Source of the DNA: Dimorphilus gyrociliatus
Taxonomy: Eukaryota > Annelida > Polychaeta > Dinophilidae
Assembly: GCA_904063045.1 (NCBI GenBank)
Contig: CAJFCJ010000025.1
Coordinates: 372,001 to 436,000, forward strand
DNA length: 64,000 bases
Direction of reading: 5' to 3'
The translations under genes and the position numbers were made by a program. The notes under the pieces are model-generated. The model searched no databases and was not told the origin of the DNA. It was given only the letters and a program-made list of their open reading frames with translations. Positions 49,090-61,900 of the stretch are shown piece by piece; the stretch's first letter is position 1, and every line of letters starts with the position of its first letter.

Positions 49090-49893
49090 CTTTAACAACT
49101 TATCTTCCCTTTCCAATACACGGCTTGTTGTTATTGTCCAATGTTACCATTAGCAACGGGAATCTTCGCTACCCACAATTCCGTTTAAAAATAGTTCCAC
49201 TTGAAAAAGACTAATTCTTAAATTGTTATTTTAAAGTAAAATTATATTTTTAATTTTTATTAAATTTTCTAAAAATTAAGAATAAATCATTTCAAAATAA
49301 AGCGGATTAACTGTCAAAATGGGTGAAAAAATAGTTCCTGATAAAATTAATACTTTTAAATAAAAATAAAAAAAAATGAATAAAATAATAATTGTAATCG
49401 TTGATTTTACTACTAAAATTTTACATAGACACCTATGAAAGAAGATATTTTAAAAATTTTTTAGGAAAATCTCCGGGACTCTTCCGTCGTCCGCGTAGGA
49501 ATAAAGGTGTAGTTTTCCCTCGATGCTCGAGATAGCAAAATGGAAGTGTGGCGCTTGTTCGTTACGAACTTTACGAAATTGAACTTAATCCGGATTTAAA
49601 ATTATTTAGAAAAGGAATTAACTAATCCAATAATCTGCCAGATCATCGATCAAACCGGAAAAGGATTATCGATCATTAGGTGGCTGAAAGGATTCTCGCA
49701 TTTAGTGTAAGTTTTCGCGCGGTGCATTTAAGGACCGTTAATAAGGACGAGTTTCACTCAGATCGCGTAATTATTTGTTCATCATTGCATGGAAGAATAA
49801 AAATATTTGATGATTGTATAATTTGCATACAAAGACTGATTAAAATAATGAATAATAGTTGCGAAATGATTCAAATTCGTTCTTTGTTTTCAG
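49090..49893. other. Divergent promoter of CFAP57 and 5' UTR exon of the E-protein gene
   Basis: About 0.8 kb. The CFAP57 side carries CCAAT (49138-49142) directly joined to an X-box. On the other side a probable noncoding exon ends at 49706 (ATTTAGT followed by GTAAGT), with its intron running to TTTTCAG at 49893, just before the exon containing the E-protein ATG. The sequence at 49480-49700 is less AT-rich than its flanks. Confidence 0.5.
49143..49157. promoter_or_regulatory. X-box (RFX site) in the CFAP57 promoter
   Basis: GTTACC-ATT-AGCAAC matches the RFX consensus GTNRCC-N(0-3)-RGYAAC, 54-68 bases upstream of the CFAP57 start codon. This is the distance range typical of X-boxes of ciliary genes in worms and other animals. 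A CCAAT box abuts it. Confidence 0.65.
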
Positions 49894-49904
49894 CGTTTCG
49901 AGAA

Positions 49905-52900
49905 ATGAACGTCGGTCAAGATAAGGAGCTTAACGATCTTCTGGATTTCAGTGCGGTTAGTATTCTGAGTATTTAGCAGTCATGTGAACAAAAAAAAATA
50001 AGATAGTAAGTAACAAGAGAAAAACAACATAGTTAACCAAAGAACGAGCTGTTTGAGAAATCTAAAAGACGGTGAGAAATCGAGAGGTCAAGTTATGGTT
50101 ATCATAAAATACAAATTAGTATTGTTGCATTAATTTATGTTAATGTTATTCAAAACGCCTGAGAAATTTAGTATTAATAGGAAACATTTGAAATGTTTAA
50201 CAAATTAAAGTTCCTATTCGAGAAGTTTTTGACTTATTAAAGTTTGGCCAAGAAAAAAAAGAATAGAATGTTTACTCTAACAATTTATTATTATAAACTA
50301 TGATAAATGAAGTTTTTAAAGTAATAAACTATAATTATTCATCCTTATATAGTAATTTTTTTTTTTAATTTATTGAATATACATAACACTTAGAATAATT
50401 CAAGATGCTCTATTTTTTTAAAACACACCATTATATCCTTCATTATACATTATTCAAAGACTTGAACAAATTTTACACTGACTAACATATTAGGGCAATT
50501 AGTTAAGATGTAAAAGTTAACAGATGAAATTCTAACGATAAGTTAACAGATTAATGTAAATTACATCAACAAACGATCAATTTACATCTGTTTATGGATA
50601 TTTTACATTCGAATGACATTACATTTTTTTTAAATACTACAACTATTTATTTTCTTTTATTCTTATTAGCAGTATAAAAGTATTAAAATATCTTTTAATG
50701 AATTTATTTTTAGGTCAAAGGTTAATTCTTAGATAAATAGAATTTATTTTTTTCCTTTTGGATAAAAAGATGAAATAATAGAATTATGTGTAGTGTGAGG
50801 GGAAATCAACAGGGAGGTTGTAAGTGTCTTTTACCGTTTCGCTTTTATTGATGCCATTCTTGGCTTGTTATACAATATATTTTAGTAGTATTTAATAACT
50901 TAACCGCAACGTAAAATACCAATGTTAACAGCAATAAAATGAAATAAACAATAAAGTCAAAAAATTCATAGCCAATTGTTAAGGTTATAGGTTAATACTT
51001 GCTATGTCTGCCACACAATTTATAATAGTAGTCGTAACGGCTTGAAAGACGTCTTTTACGCTTTAATCAATCGTTTAAGGTGAAAACATTGAAGGATTTC
51101 TGTCTCGTCTCTTTCTCACTGTCTATCGTTCATCTTAAGATGTCTGAGTAAGACGTTTGCAATGTGTATAAAAAACGATTCGGCAGTTATTAACGGTCCG
51201 GTTAGGGGATGACCGCTGGTCAAGAAACCAGGGTTAGGTTATAGGTTAATGTATACTACATCTGGCCGTGAAGAAAATGTAATTTTAATCGAATTTCAGA
51301 TGTTCTCACCACCCGTTCGATCTTCAAACAGTAACGTCGAAACGACGTCCTACAGACACGGTTAGTGAAAATTTTTTTATACCATTCTTGAGATTCGTAA
51401 AAGAATGTGTGTGTATATATATAAATATATAAAAAAGATAGATATTATCAATAAACTTAGAATAAAACGGAAAGAGAGGTGATAATAATATAAAGTATAA
51501 AAGTTGAGCAAAAAAAAAATGCGATAAAAGATAAGGAAATGGGAACAGAAATAAAGTGAACTTATACTCTTGTTTTATTCGAGGCGGAAAGAAGTAAAAA
51601 TTGAGCCCTGTGATTAGTAGTAAGTCGAGGCGGAAAGAGTAATGATATTTACCGCAACAGTCACTTCTTAGCTGCCCAATTGATCTTACCGCCCGGTAAA
51701 ACGTTGCTATGGTGACGGATATCTATCAAAAGGCGTTTCTTACGGGCGTCTAAGAGGCGATTATGCAATATTTACTGGGGCGTCTACTTTTCTATTTTTC
51801 GAGGCTTCTTACATAAGCTACGCTGCTGGCGTTTTTTCAGGAAGCGGGTAAGATATAATAGAGGTGGAGATAGGGAAGGGGGTAAATGGAAAAACGAACG
51901 TTAGTTCGTATGTTTTTTGAAAGAATTACTTTAAACGACTGGTGATCTCTTATTGCTTAGTTAAGTGTGTTTTGGGGATTTTATATATTTTTTATACTGT
52001 CTACAATCGGACTATTTGTATATTGTTACTCGTAAAAGTAGGAAGAGGAAAGTATCTCGGAGGAAATAAAATAGCCTTTTCTTCTATTTTACTTTTTCCT
52101 TTTTCTTACAAAGATTTTTTTGGGGAAAAAGCGAAAATTGATTTTTTCCTTCTTAACTTTTTTTTATTCGACTATCCCATTCTTGGCAACAGGAGTACCA
52201 AGTGCGGTTCTATTATAGATCTATCTTTAACGGATTTGTTTACTGAATGACTTTTGTACCTTGTGAAAAAATCTTTCACGTCCTCGTCTTCCAAGCTCTC
52301 AATCTCTGTGTATCTCTCTTTTTCTGCCTTTTCTTCGAACAATAAACTCTGTACCTTTAGCAAGATCAATTTGGGAAATTAATTACGCGTCTTGTCATTT
52401 CCATGTGTTATTGTAGTTATAGCATACTTTTTTATGTTATTGAATAAAGAAGAGAGTATATAGCATTAATTGCTAACCTTATCAAATAATAGTTATCAGA
52501 ATAGCTTATTTTAGGACTACTCGCTCATTTTTTATTTAAAAATTACGTAGTTTTCTTAAAAGATGTTGTTGAATTTTTATATAAAAGCATTAACTACATA
52601 GTTAAGTTTTTTATTATTATTTATGAGAATAGTGAAAGGTTAACTTATTAGAATTCATTGTGTGTTTTTGCGCGCGCATTTTATGTAAATTTGTAGCTAA
52701 TTACTCGTAACTAAAGAACACTACGTAGGAATATTCTTTAGGGAGGTTTGAAAAAAGAGTAGGATTGTAAATCATGTATAAATAGGTAAAAAAAAACTTT
52801 ACCCATCCGTCTACTAAATCGTGTAATAACCGACCGCAACCTACGTAAGGTTATCTAGAGAAAATGTATCGTTGCGGAACATTCGTACCGCCAATTGAAA

Positions 52901-55900
52901 ACAGACGGAGATGTGCTTCCGCGAAAAATCTGTTTTTCCTGCTCGACTCAGCTGATCTTCCAGGCGCAGGTGGAAGGCATTAGACAGCTGCATCGGTAGC
53001 TGGAAGCAGGTGGTGTGCAGCGATTCGCCAGAAACAGGTGCCTAAATTCTCGCAACATTTGCAATGGGATGACGCAGCTGTTTCTGTTGAGCAGCTGGAT
53101 AACAGATGGGTCGTCAGGGTCAATAAACCCGATATGAAAAGCGTTGAAGAAATTCTTTCGATATCTTGCCTCTGTTTTGGAATTTTTAAGCTATCGTTGC
53201 CCTCAAGCGTGGTATCTATGAATGCTCAACTATGTCTTCTCTCTCGATAATAATGATTTTTTATCAATCCGTTCGTCTCTCTTAACTAGGATAACAAGGA
53301 ACTCGTTAGGCACAAGATTTTTTAAATGAAGTATTAATTTATGTACTTTTGTTTTCTTAACGAAATTTAAACTCTGTTGTCTTCAAATCGGGTTTGCTTA
53401 TCTTAATTAATTCTTTCCACATGTTAGAAACGGCTATTCCTTTTCAATTATGGATGAATTTGTTATATTTTATTTTACAATCTTAGCCTCGACTCCTCCG
53501 CCTCCGTAACAATCAATCAAACTTATTTGAACAATTTCTTATATCAATTATAGACACATGGCAGTATAGATTGCCGGTTAGGGAATGGATAGTCTTAAAC
53601 AAAGTTTATTGAACATGAGTGGGGAAGCTAAAGTTTTTTACATGTCCATTGATGATGAACTTAAAATAGAGGTATATGTAAAATTTGCCTGATAAAACTA
53701 TTTCACAGAAAGTTTTCTTTCAAAACATTTCTGCCAGCTAGCTGATAACAGGTGGATGTTATCAGCCGCCAAAGATAGCGCCTTATCGGGCTTAAGTTTG
53801 CAGTAAGCGTGACGGCGAGTCGGTAAACAACGTAAACAAAGACTCGACCGACTTATTGTTTGTCACGTTCCATCGTTTGTTCGTACAATCCTCAACTGAA
53901 AGACAATGCTTAAAGCAATGTATAAATGCCAGTAAAAGGGAGTAGAGATCGTTTTTGCGCGTTGTGGGAAGACGACAGATTGTTACTTGATTAGACACTC
54001 ATTCTCTATTTTAACAATTAAACGAGCTATGTAAACGTTCAATCAATTTTTTTTTTAATTTTATTTTCTACGTCACCTTGATTGGAGATAGAAAACAATT
54101 GTTGATTCTTGTCCTTTGAACTGAAAAAATATAAAAAGTAATATGGCACTATTTCCCTTTATACCAACAAGAAGTCTCTATATTCAACAATTAACAAAGC
54201 TTTGCTAGGGATTAATGAATTTTTCTTAATAATTGATTTTTAGTGGCTGGGGAAAGAAGTGCTGCTTGTCTTTGTTACAAAAATTGATTGTTCTTTTGTG
54301 CTGCACGGTAGAGCGCGTGTTCAAAATTGGGAATAATTTGAAGAAACGTTCGTAAATAATTCAAGATGTCGCAGCTGATTGAACCCTTGAGGTTTGCAGG
54401 AATAGTAGCGAATCACGGAAACTTGTAAATGGGAGTCTTTCATCCTTCCGGTTCTAAATGTTGACCCTATATAGTTCAATTTACTAAACAAGGTCGCTTA
54501 GTTCAAATCATTTTATTCAATAGATATAAACAAAAACCCATTAACAATAGGATATATAATTTTTAAATTTTTTCAGGCTTTATTCCGCAGTTGTTTTTTC
54601 CGATTAGTCCCTTTTCAATTGTTAAATAATGACGTTTAGATTATATCAACTTAAATAACTCATTATATTCATTCGATAAGAAATAGGGGAATATGGGATT
54701 CTACAATAGGTTTTGAATAAAAATAGGCCTTTATGTTGTCGGATGATTCTCAATACGGATTTCGTTACAATTTTCGATTAAAATTTGACTTTTTAATGTT
54801 CTTTTATGGCATTTTCTAAAGTCGCTTTTTAATTGGTTGATTCTCTTTAACTCTATTTTTAAACTTACTCTAGAGCAGAGGATTAATTCTCCTAATATTT
54901 GACACTTTCGCCCTTTAACCTGTATTATTCGTTTTAGCCGAGGCTCTGACCCTAATCCATAGCTGTATAACCCCTTCTTTTTAGATGAAAATATTGAAAA
55001 AAGTATTTTTTCCATTATGCTCTATGCGGTTGTTTATATAATGGCTAATTCCTCGCAAAGATATTTTTTAAATAACTATTGTTTGCCAAAGGCAATTTAA
55101 ATGTCGGTAGATGGAGTTTGAGTGGATATCACGAGCAAGAGTTGTGACGAATCAATCACATAAAAATATATATGATGGGAGATTTTAATATCACTAGATG
55201 GAGTTAGAAGAAGTAATAAATTGAGAAAGAGATTGAAGGAGAGAGAGAGATAGATAGAGAGAATAGTCAAGTATTCAAGCAAGTGTTAAGATTATAAATC
55301 TAAAAATGATTGAGACCATTCAGATAAAGCATGATTGCCTGGTTTTGATGTAAGTTCCCACCGCCCCAATCGTTTTCATTAAGGCGTCGGAAATGTAAAG
55401 CAGTCTGCAGTTGACAGCCCGACGTGAAGAAAAGGAAGGAAGAGCCGCTAATGGAGCGTAATAGAAAATGCGTAGGAGACGAGACGATTTTTTTTATTAA
55501 ATGAGTTTATAAGGAAAAACAATTAAAAAAATTAATAGGTTATGTTCCTTCAATGAACAATAAGCCATTTTTTATAGATAAATTTAATAACTGATATCAA
55601 GGTTATTTAAGAGAGTTTTTAACTATTCAACTAAGTCAATAAGAAAATCATATTAGTGTGAAAAGGGCGGCGAATTTCAACTTGGTTTATTTGATAAAAT
55701 AAATTTGATTTCCTTCTTTTTTTTGATCTATTTATTAACTGTTTATGGCTATGTCGTAGTATTCGTACGTTAAGAAAAAGTAACTTTGTTTAAAAAGACG
55801 AGTAATGGCGAAACAATTATGGGAAGCGAAGTGAAGTTGAGAGAAGATTAAATGGAATGCGGATGTTGTCCAGGTAAAACTTCTCACCATATCTCGGTTA

Positions 55901-58900
55901 AAGAGAGGATGCTGTGTATAAATCAATTTAAATCGATATGTAGAGGTCGAATCAATAAAAGTAGTTATGTTTTAGTAAAAAATATATGAAGAGAATGCAA
56001 AATGACTTAGTCAGTTTAGAGTGCTATTGTTAATTTGCGGTTTCTCTAGAGGTATGTTCACAAGGTGAATGTAGTTCGTGACTGTCTGTTTTTCATATTG
56101 GACGGAAAACTAAAAACGTAACGTTATAATAAGGTCACGTAATCGTCTGTCGTTCGCCTGACAGTGATGTTTGCCAAACAAGCAAGAGAAAAACTAGGCC
56201 AAACTCTCTCTCTATACCGCTGCTGCTGCTCTGCAAACAAGGCTGGGAAAAGAACTGTGTTATATAGCTTTAGAGAATTTTAGAAATATATAGCGCCTAG
56301 ACCAGATAAGACAAACCGCTCTAACTCCCTTATCATTTTTTATTGTGCATTGTGTAAACAGCGGAAAAAATCGTAAAATTCGCACTTGGCTTTTGTTCCC
56401 AGCAGTCTTGTGTTTCATGCTGAAGTGAATTGACATAAAATTTTACACCAAGTGTCTCGCCGCACTGACAATCCGACCTTAAAAATACAATTACTAAAGG
56501 TCCTACTATCAAAATATATTCTCCTTCGAGAAAGAATGCGACCCATCTCCTTCTATATCAATGCTTCATTATTCTCTGTATTTTCTTTTTTAATTTCTTC
56601 ATGTCAAAGTTCTTTTTCTTTAATTTATTGGTTTTAAGATGCTGTTAAAAGGGAAAAATTTCAATATTGAAAGCCTTGACAATCGACGGACTCGAGTAAT
56701 TGTATTTTATTGTCTGCCTATCACAATCGACATTTCAATTATTCCACGAGCTGGAACATTTCTCTTACTATTCTCAAAGGCGATCTTTTGATCTTGGAAC
56801 TGTTCGCATTTACTTTTCTCGATGATATTTCATTTTGATTTTGTAAGATGACGAGAAATTCGCCTTTTATGGTATATCAATTATTGAACTGTGTAAAGTT
56901 TTGGTTTTTGCATAAATATGTTAGGTATTCGCCTTGGATAAAGTATGATATATATATATATCTAAATTTATATATGTATATACTCATATTGTTCTCTCGT
57001 TTGCTTATATGGCAACTAACTTTTAGAATGGGGGGTGGAAAGGGGAGGGGTAGGAGGAGGTGAGACGGAAGTTTAAGAGAAATAGCTTAACACTCGGGCC
57101 ATTTAACACGTCCTCAATTGGATTTTCACCCTTGTTTGCCCGAGTCGAGTTTGGCAATTATACAAAAGGTTAATCCGTTTGAGTGGATTTAGCACGTGTT
57201 TTAATTACGTCATAGTACTTTGCTAGAGCTAATTGATTTCTTACGTTATTTAAAGAATGCTCGATTAAAGTTAGCGGCGTTCTTTAGAAGGCCTTTAGGC
57301 GCGTTAAAATCGCCTATTCTTTATTGACTTTTCACGCCTTGAACAAAAGCTCGTTTCGCGCTAGCATAGTTCACTTATAAATTTTTATGAGAGTTATTGA
57401 ATTGCTATCGAAAGCCTACAACCCAGGATACTCTACCCATTTTTATTAGTCTATCAACTTCTTAACCATTTAGCTTTTGATTAATAAAAGTAACTTGAAC
57501 CCATAATTCTTTTGTTGTTTTGACAACGGCAATTACGTCCATCCGTTCGAACAATTGCTTTTAACATAGTTTTATTGGACTTTTAAATTTATATTTATGT
57601 TTGGCCAGATTACTGTTGTACTTAAATAGTAGAATGAGAAAAAGGTTAAAAAAAATTGGAACAATCGTTCCTATTGTCCTGAACTCTTTAAGGGTTAGGA
57701 GGGTAAACCCAAAAACAAAAACTTACAGAAGAAAAGCGTTCTTTCTCTTTTCTTTTTTCTCTTTTTATTTATAGACGGTAACCGTCACTTTTCAAAAAAT
57801 AATGAAAAAAAAGAGACTAGTATATTAATTGAAAAACTTTTATTATCAATCAGGTGTTGATCGTACTTGAATATAGTTGTAGTGTGCATACCGTATTTAA
57901 ACTGCTTCAATAGTATATTGACAGTGCAATGAAATATATAAAGTTTAGTTCTTGGGTTCTGAACTACAAGTCAAAATATTCAAATATACATACAGCATAT
58001 ATATACTCTTTATATTTGAATATGTATATATGTATATATAAATATATATAATAAAAGAGAGAAATAGAAGAATTGAGAAAGGAAATCCGTGTTAGGATAT
58101 ATTATTCCGACCCGATGACCCCTCGAATAAAAGAACTTCTTTTTATGTGCCATATCGTAAGAACAAACAAAAGGGGTGTGAGATAGAGAGGTGAGAATGG
58201 AATTTACACTAATAAAGAATCTTTTAAATAAAAAAATAAAAGACGAGTGAGAGAAAACCGCAAAAATGCCTGGCGCCAGGCAGTCTAGCATATCGAGACT
58301 GCCTGACGCCAAATTGGGCCTATATTGTGTGAAACTAGGTAGTGGTCTCGGCTATTGAAATTTCGCCGAAAACTGGTCATCGGTCAGTGGGAATTTCCCA
58401 GTCGTTTAAAGGATAGCGTTGAAGGCACATCAATAGTAAAATTAATGGTGTTATTTTACTACAAAACGCCCGCTTTTCGCTCGTTCAACACTAAATGACC
58501 CGAGCTGACACCCCGATTGTGGAGATAGTATAGTCCATTTTTTAAGATATACCTTTATACCTGTAAATGGTCTACGAAAATCGTATAGTTTTGTGAATTA
58601 CACTACTCTAAAGGATACTGCGATGTGGCAGAATATTCCCTGCAGAAGATCGACAATTCAGTGGCACGCTCTTAGTCCAGGTATATACCAAGAGGTGTTT
58701 CCTAGGCAACCCGGCAAGCGGAGTGGAAAAAATGCAAGAAGCTCCACTCGACCGTGTTGGAAACGATAAATAAGGGCGATAATGGAGAAGAGCTAATGAA
58801 ATCGTGCAATTAAATGACGCTAATCGAATCTTGGGGGTGGAGGATGAAGGGAATTAGATGTCGCTAGACGGCGATTATCATTTTGCGCAGTTTGCGTTTT

Positions 58901-61900
58901 AAACTATGCTCTTTCCTTTCTCCTCCCCTTCTCATTTCTCTCTTACAAACGCTTGATTAAGGGGATCGCTCGGTATAATCCCGTATTATGTCGAGGGTCT
59001 TATGGAGATGATCATTTGCCTCTTCTGTCAGCTATGGACTTGTACCTCTCATTCCCATGTAGATTATTTTTTTTTAGCGGAAGTCATTTATCACATCCTG
59101 AGAACATCTAGCTTTTGAATTGAATGACATCGATTTATCTTTAAATAATATTTCTTTACCAATCCTATCGTTAAAAGCTTAGAAAGATAGTTCAAAACGA
59201 AGTATATACTTATAAATATATATATATATATATACATTTTGGTATATATGAACATACAAATTGTGTATGTATATAGATCTTTATGGAAGTTGATTTCAAA
59301 GTCGTAGGGTATATGATACCAATCAGTCAGTGTTAAAGTCATACCAAGATAATAATTGCAGATTTTATAAAAGAAAATTATATTGTCTACCAAATCTTTT
59401 ATCATGCAAAAAAGAATTATTGCAATAATCAGTTGCGCACTTTGTTTGTTAACTCGTCCATTCGTTTTTGTTAAGTATTTGTATTCAAAATATATTGGTA
59501 GGGTTTTGAATTGTAGATTTTACTTATTATTTCCACACCTTATTGTGTATCGGGGCGTGATTTCTTTTTTCAATCTAATATAAATAAAGGAAATGATTTA
59601 GTTAATTGCATAAGTTGAATTCTTTACACTTAAGCAAGTTATTCAAGATTTATTCAAATAGAGGGAGAATATCTTTCAATTCTCTATTAATAACTATCAA
59701 CATATCAAAAAACTATTTCATAGAATATATAAACCGATAATCACTAGCTCAATGTCTTGTGTATTATTTTGATTTGTTCTTTTTCGCCTATCTGTTCCTT
59801 TAAAAAAAAATCGATATTTTTTGGACAACTTTTATAAAGAACCTCTTTTCTGAAGAAACGAAAAAGGCGCTGACGGTTTCTTTTATGAAAAGGCGTTGAA
59901 TAGTATAATCGTTTTGAGAAAATGAGAATTTTTTTTCATTGAATTATAGGGGTGATGTAAATGCTAAAACGTTTTTTTCTTCCTTTAGACGTACAAAGTG
60001 ATGCTGGTAGTTGGCATTCGCATAGCAATCAAAATAGCCCGAATTATTCTGATTCAACGGTAAGAAACTACTCTAATCTTTCATGCCTATTTGTGTATAT
60101 AGAGACTATTATATATTGAATTGGAAATTCTTATAAAGAATTTAGTTGTCCTATAGTACTTAATTTTTTTCTTCTCTTTGCATTTTATACAAACACATAG
60201 TTTAGGTATCTACTTATAATTTCTGTATTTACCTTAAGCCTTGATAAAAATTCAAGTGGTTTTTCCACTAATTATCTTTTGAATTCAAACTTTCTTTGTC
60301 ATTGTTTACACAACCGAAGAAAAAAAAGATAATAGATATAAATATCTACTTAAGTTTCGCAAACAAACAAAATATATACTGAATTTCCATTTCTAGTCTC
60401 TTTCTCCTGTTTTTTTTGATAAGATTACATTCGAAACAAAATTCTCATACAGTTTTCATGCACTTTTTCTTACACTTATCACTATCAAAACGTTATAGAT
60501 TAGTCTTTTTTTTACTGTTTAATGTAACAAAGATAGTTATATTTTTATTTATTCAATGCAGCAAATCTTTGACAATGCTTCGGCCAACTTCAATGGCGAT
60601 CAGCAGCCGTATCCTCCATCATCGAATCTAGAAATTCTCAGTAAGTTAAACTCAATATACTCAGTTATTAGAGATGGCCAGAAAAAAAAATCAAAAGTGC
60701 ATTCTTCAGAATGACTTTTAAAAATGAGGTTAAGGGTAGGGGAGAGTAAGGGGGTGAGTGAAGGAGAGAAAATTAATGAGGGAAAGAAGTAGAAGGGCTG
60801 TGAGAGACGTGCATCGTTTGACATTATTTTTGACGTTTCTGTTTTCCATCAAGTGAACCGTGGTACAATAGTTTGCCAGCTTCGCCAAATCGATAGCATG
60901 TGTTGAAAAGTATTCCTAGTTTGTCGCGCTTAAGTAAGAGATGCTTCCGTTTGTTTATAAAAGAAAAAGTTTAGGACAAAGTTAAAGTTTATAAAAGACA
61001 TGAGATATGCGTATTTAGTTTTATTTTTAAGGGTGAAAGTTTATCGGTAGACAATAAAAGAAAAAGTTTTAAAAATACGCATCGGCGATGACAGATACAA
61101 TCCTAAAGAATATAGACATCAATAGCCAAAGTTAGATTATTTTTCCCTTTTTTTGCATCTCAAGGAGCTCTTTTAAATTTATACCGAAATTCTAGCCGCT
61201 TCTCAAATATCAAGCATAAAAGTATTTAAAAAGGCTTTTTAACTGATACTATGATATAATTCCCTTGTACTTGATATAAAGAATAAATATTTTCTTGAAA
61301 TCTCCTTGGAACAATGACGTAATTAAGAGGATAAAAACAATAATAAGGGAGTTTCCTGCGTTAAATCTTACATTTAAAGTGAAATTTTTATCATTCTAAT
61401 TAAAATTTCTTTATTAGTTTTACTATTCGTAGAAATAAAAAAAGACACAGATAACTAACTGTAAATTAGCAAAGTTTTACACATTCTATACCACTATTGA
61501 GTGTAGTAGAAAACAGCGTTGATACTTAGGAGATTTGAAGTGGAGGTACGTTGATAGATCTTTCTTGCACAAAGCAGTCTAGTTTTTCACGTTTTCTACA
61601 AAACCTCCTACTGACTATCGCTCTCTTTCTCTCTACACCCACACCCCTCTTTAGTCATTCTGCTTCTTCTCTCGCCAAAATATTACGTCATTCAGGGACA
61701 AAGGGAATGAAAATGATGACAAATCCAATTGTTTTCTTACTCTTTACAAAATATTTCTATACATTAATGTATATACTATATATATATATAGCGAATATTG
61801 TGTATACATTATACAAGGAATATATACTATATATATATATATTAGAACATATATATTTCAGTTTTTGTATTTTTCAACTTTTCTAGATTTATTTACGAAA

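Larger units (their letters stand above)
51361..59988 (+). other. 8.6-kb intron of the E-protein gene
   Basis: By far the longest gap in the window. No open frame has family resemblance. It contains a 14-base direct repeat (51579/51625), an X-box (51703), a dense E-box cluster (52949-53097), a GA-rich repeat (55231-55263), a 16-bp hairpin (58271-58311) and a possible alternative first exon (58623-58680). Islands of lower AT content at about 52850-53120, 53740-53990 and 58240-58860 stand out and are the best candidates for enhancers or alternative promoters. Confidence 0.6.

Noticed and set aside
53038-53250. 70-residue open frame over the E-box cluster
   Set aside because: No ATG start, no family resemblance and no clear splice pair; kept only as an alternative explanation for the cluster.
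54731-55015. 94-residue minus-strand open frame in the E-protein intron
   Set aside because: Basic, low-complexity composition with no domain, splice partner or promoter signal.
61768-61843. Paired TA blocks as a mobile-element terminus
   Set aside because: Simple TA microsatellite with no internal coding sequence or target-site duplication.
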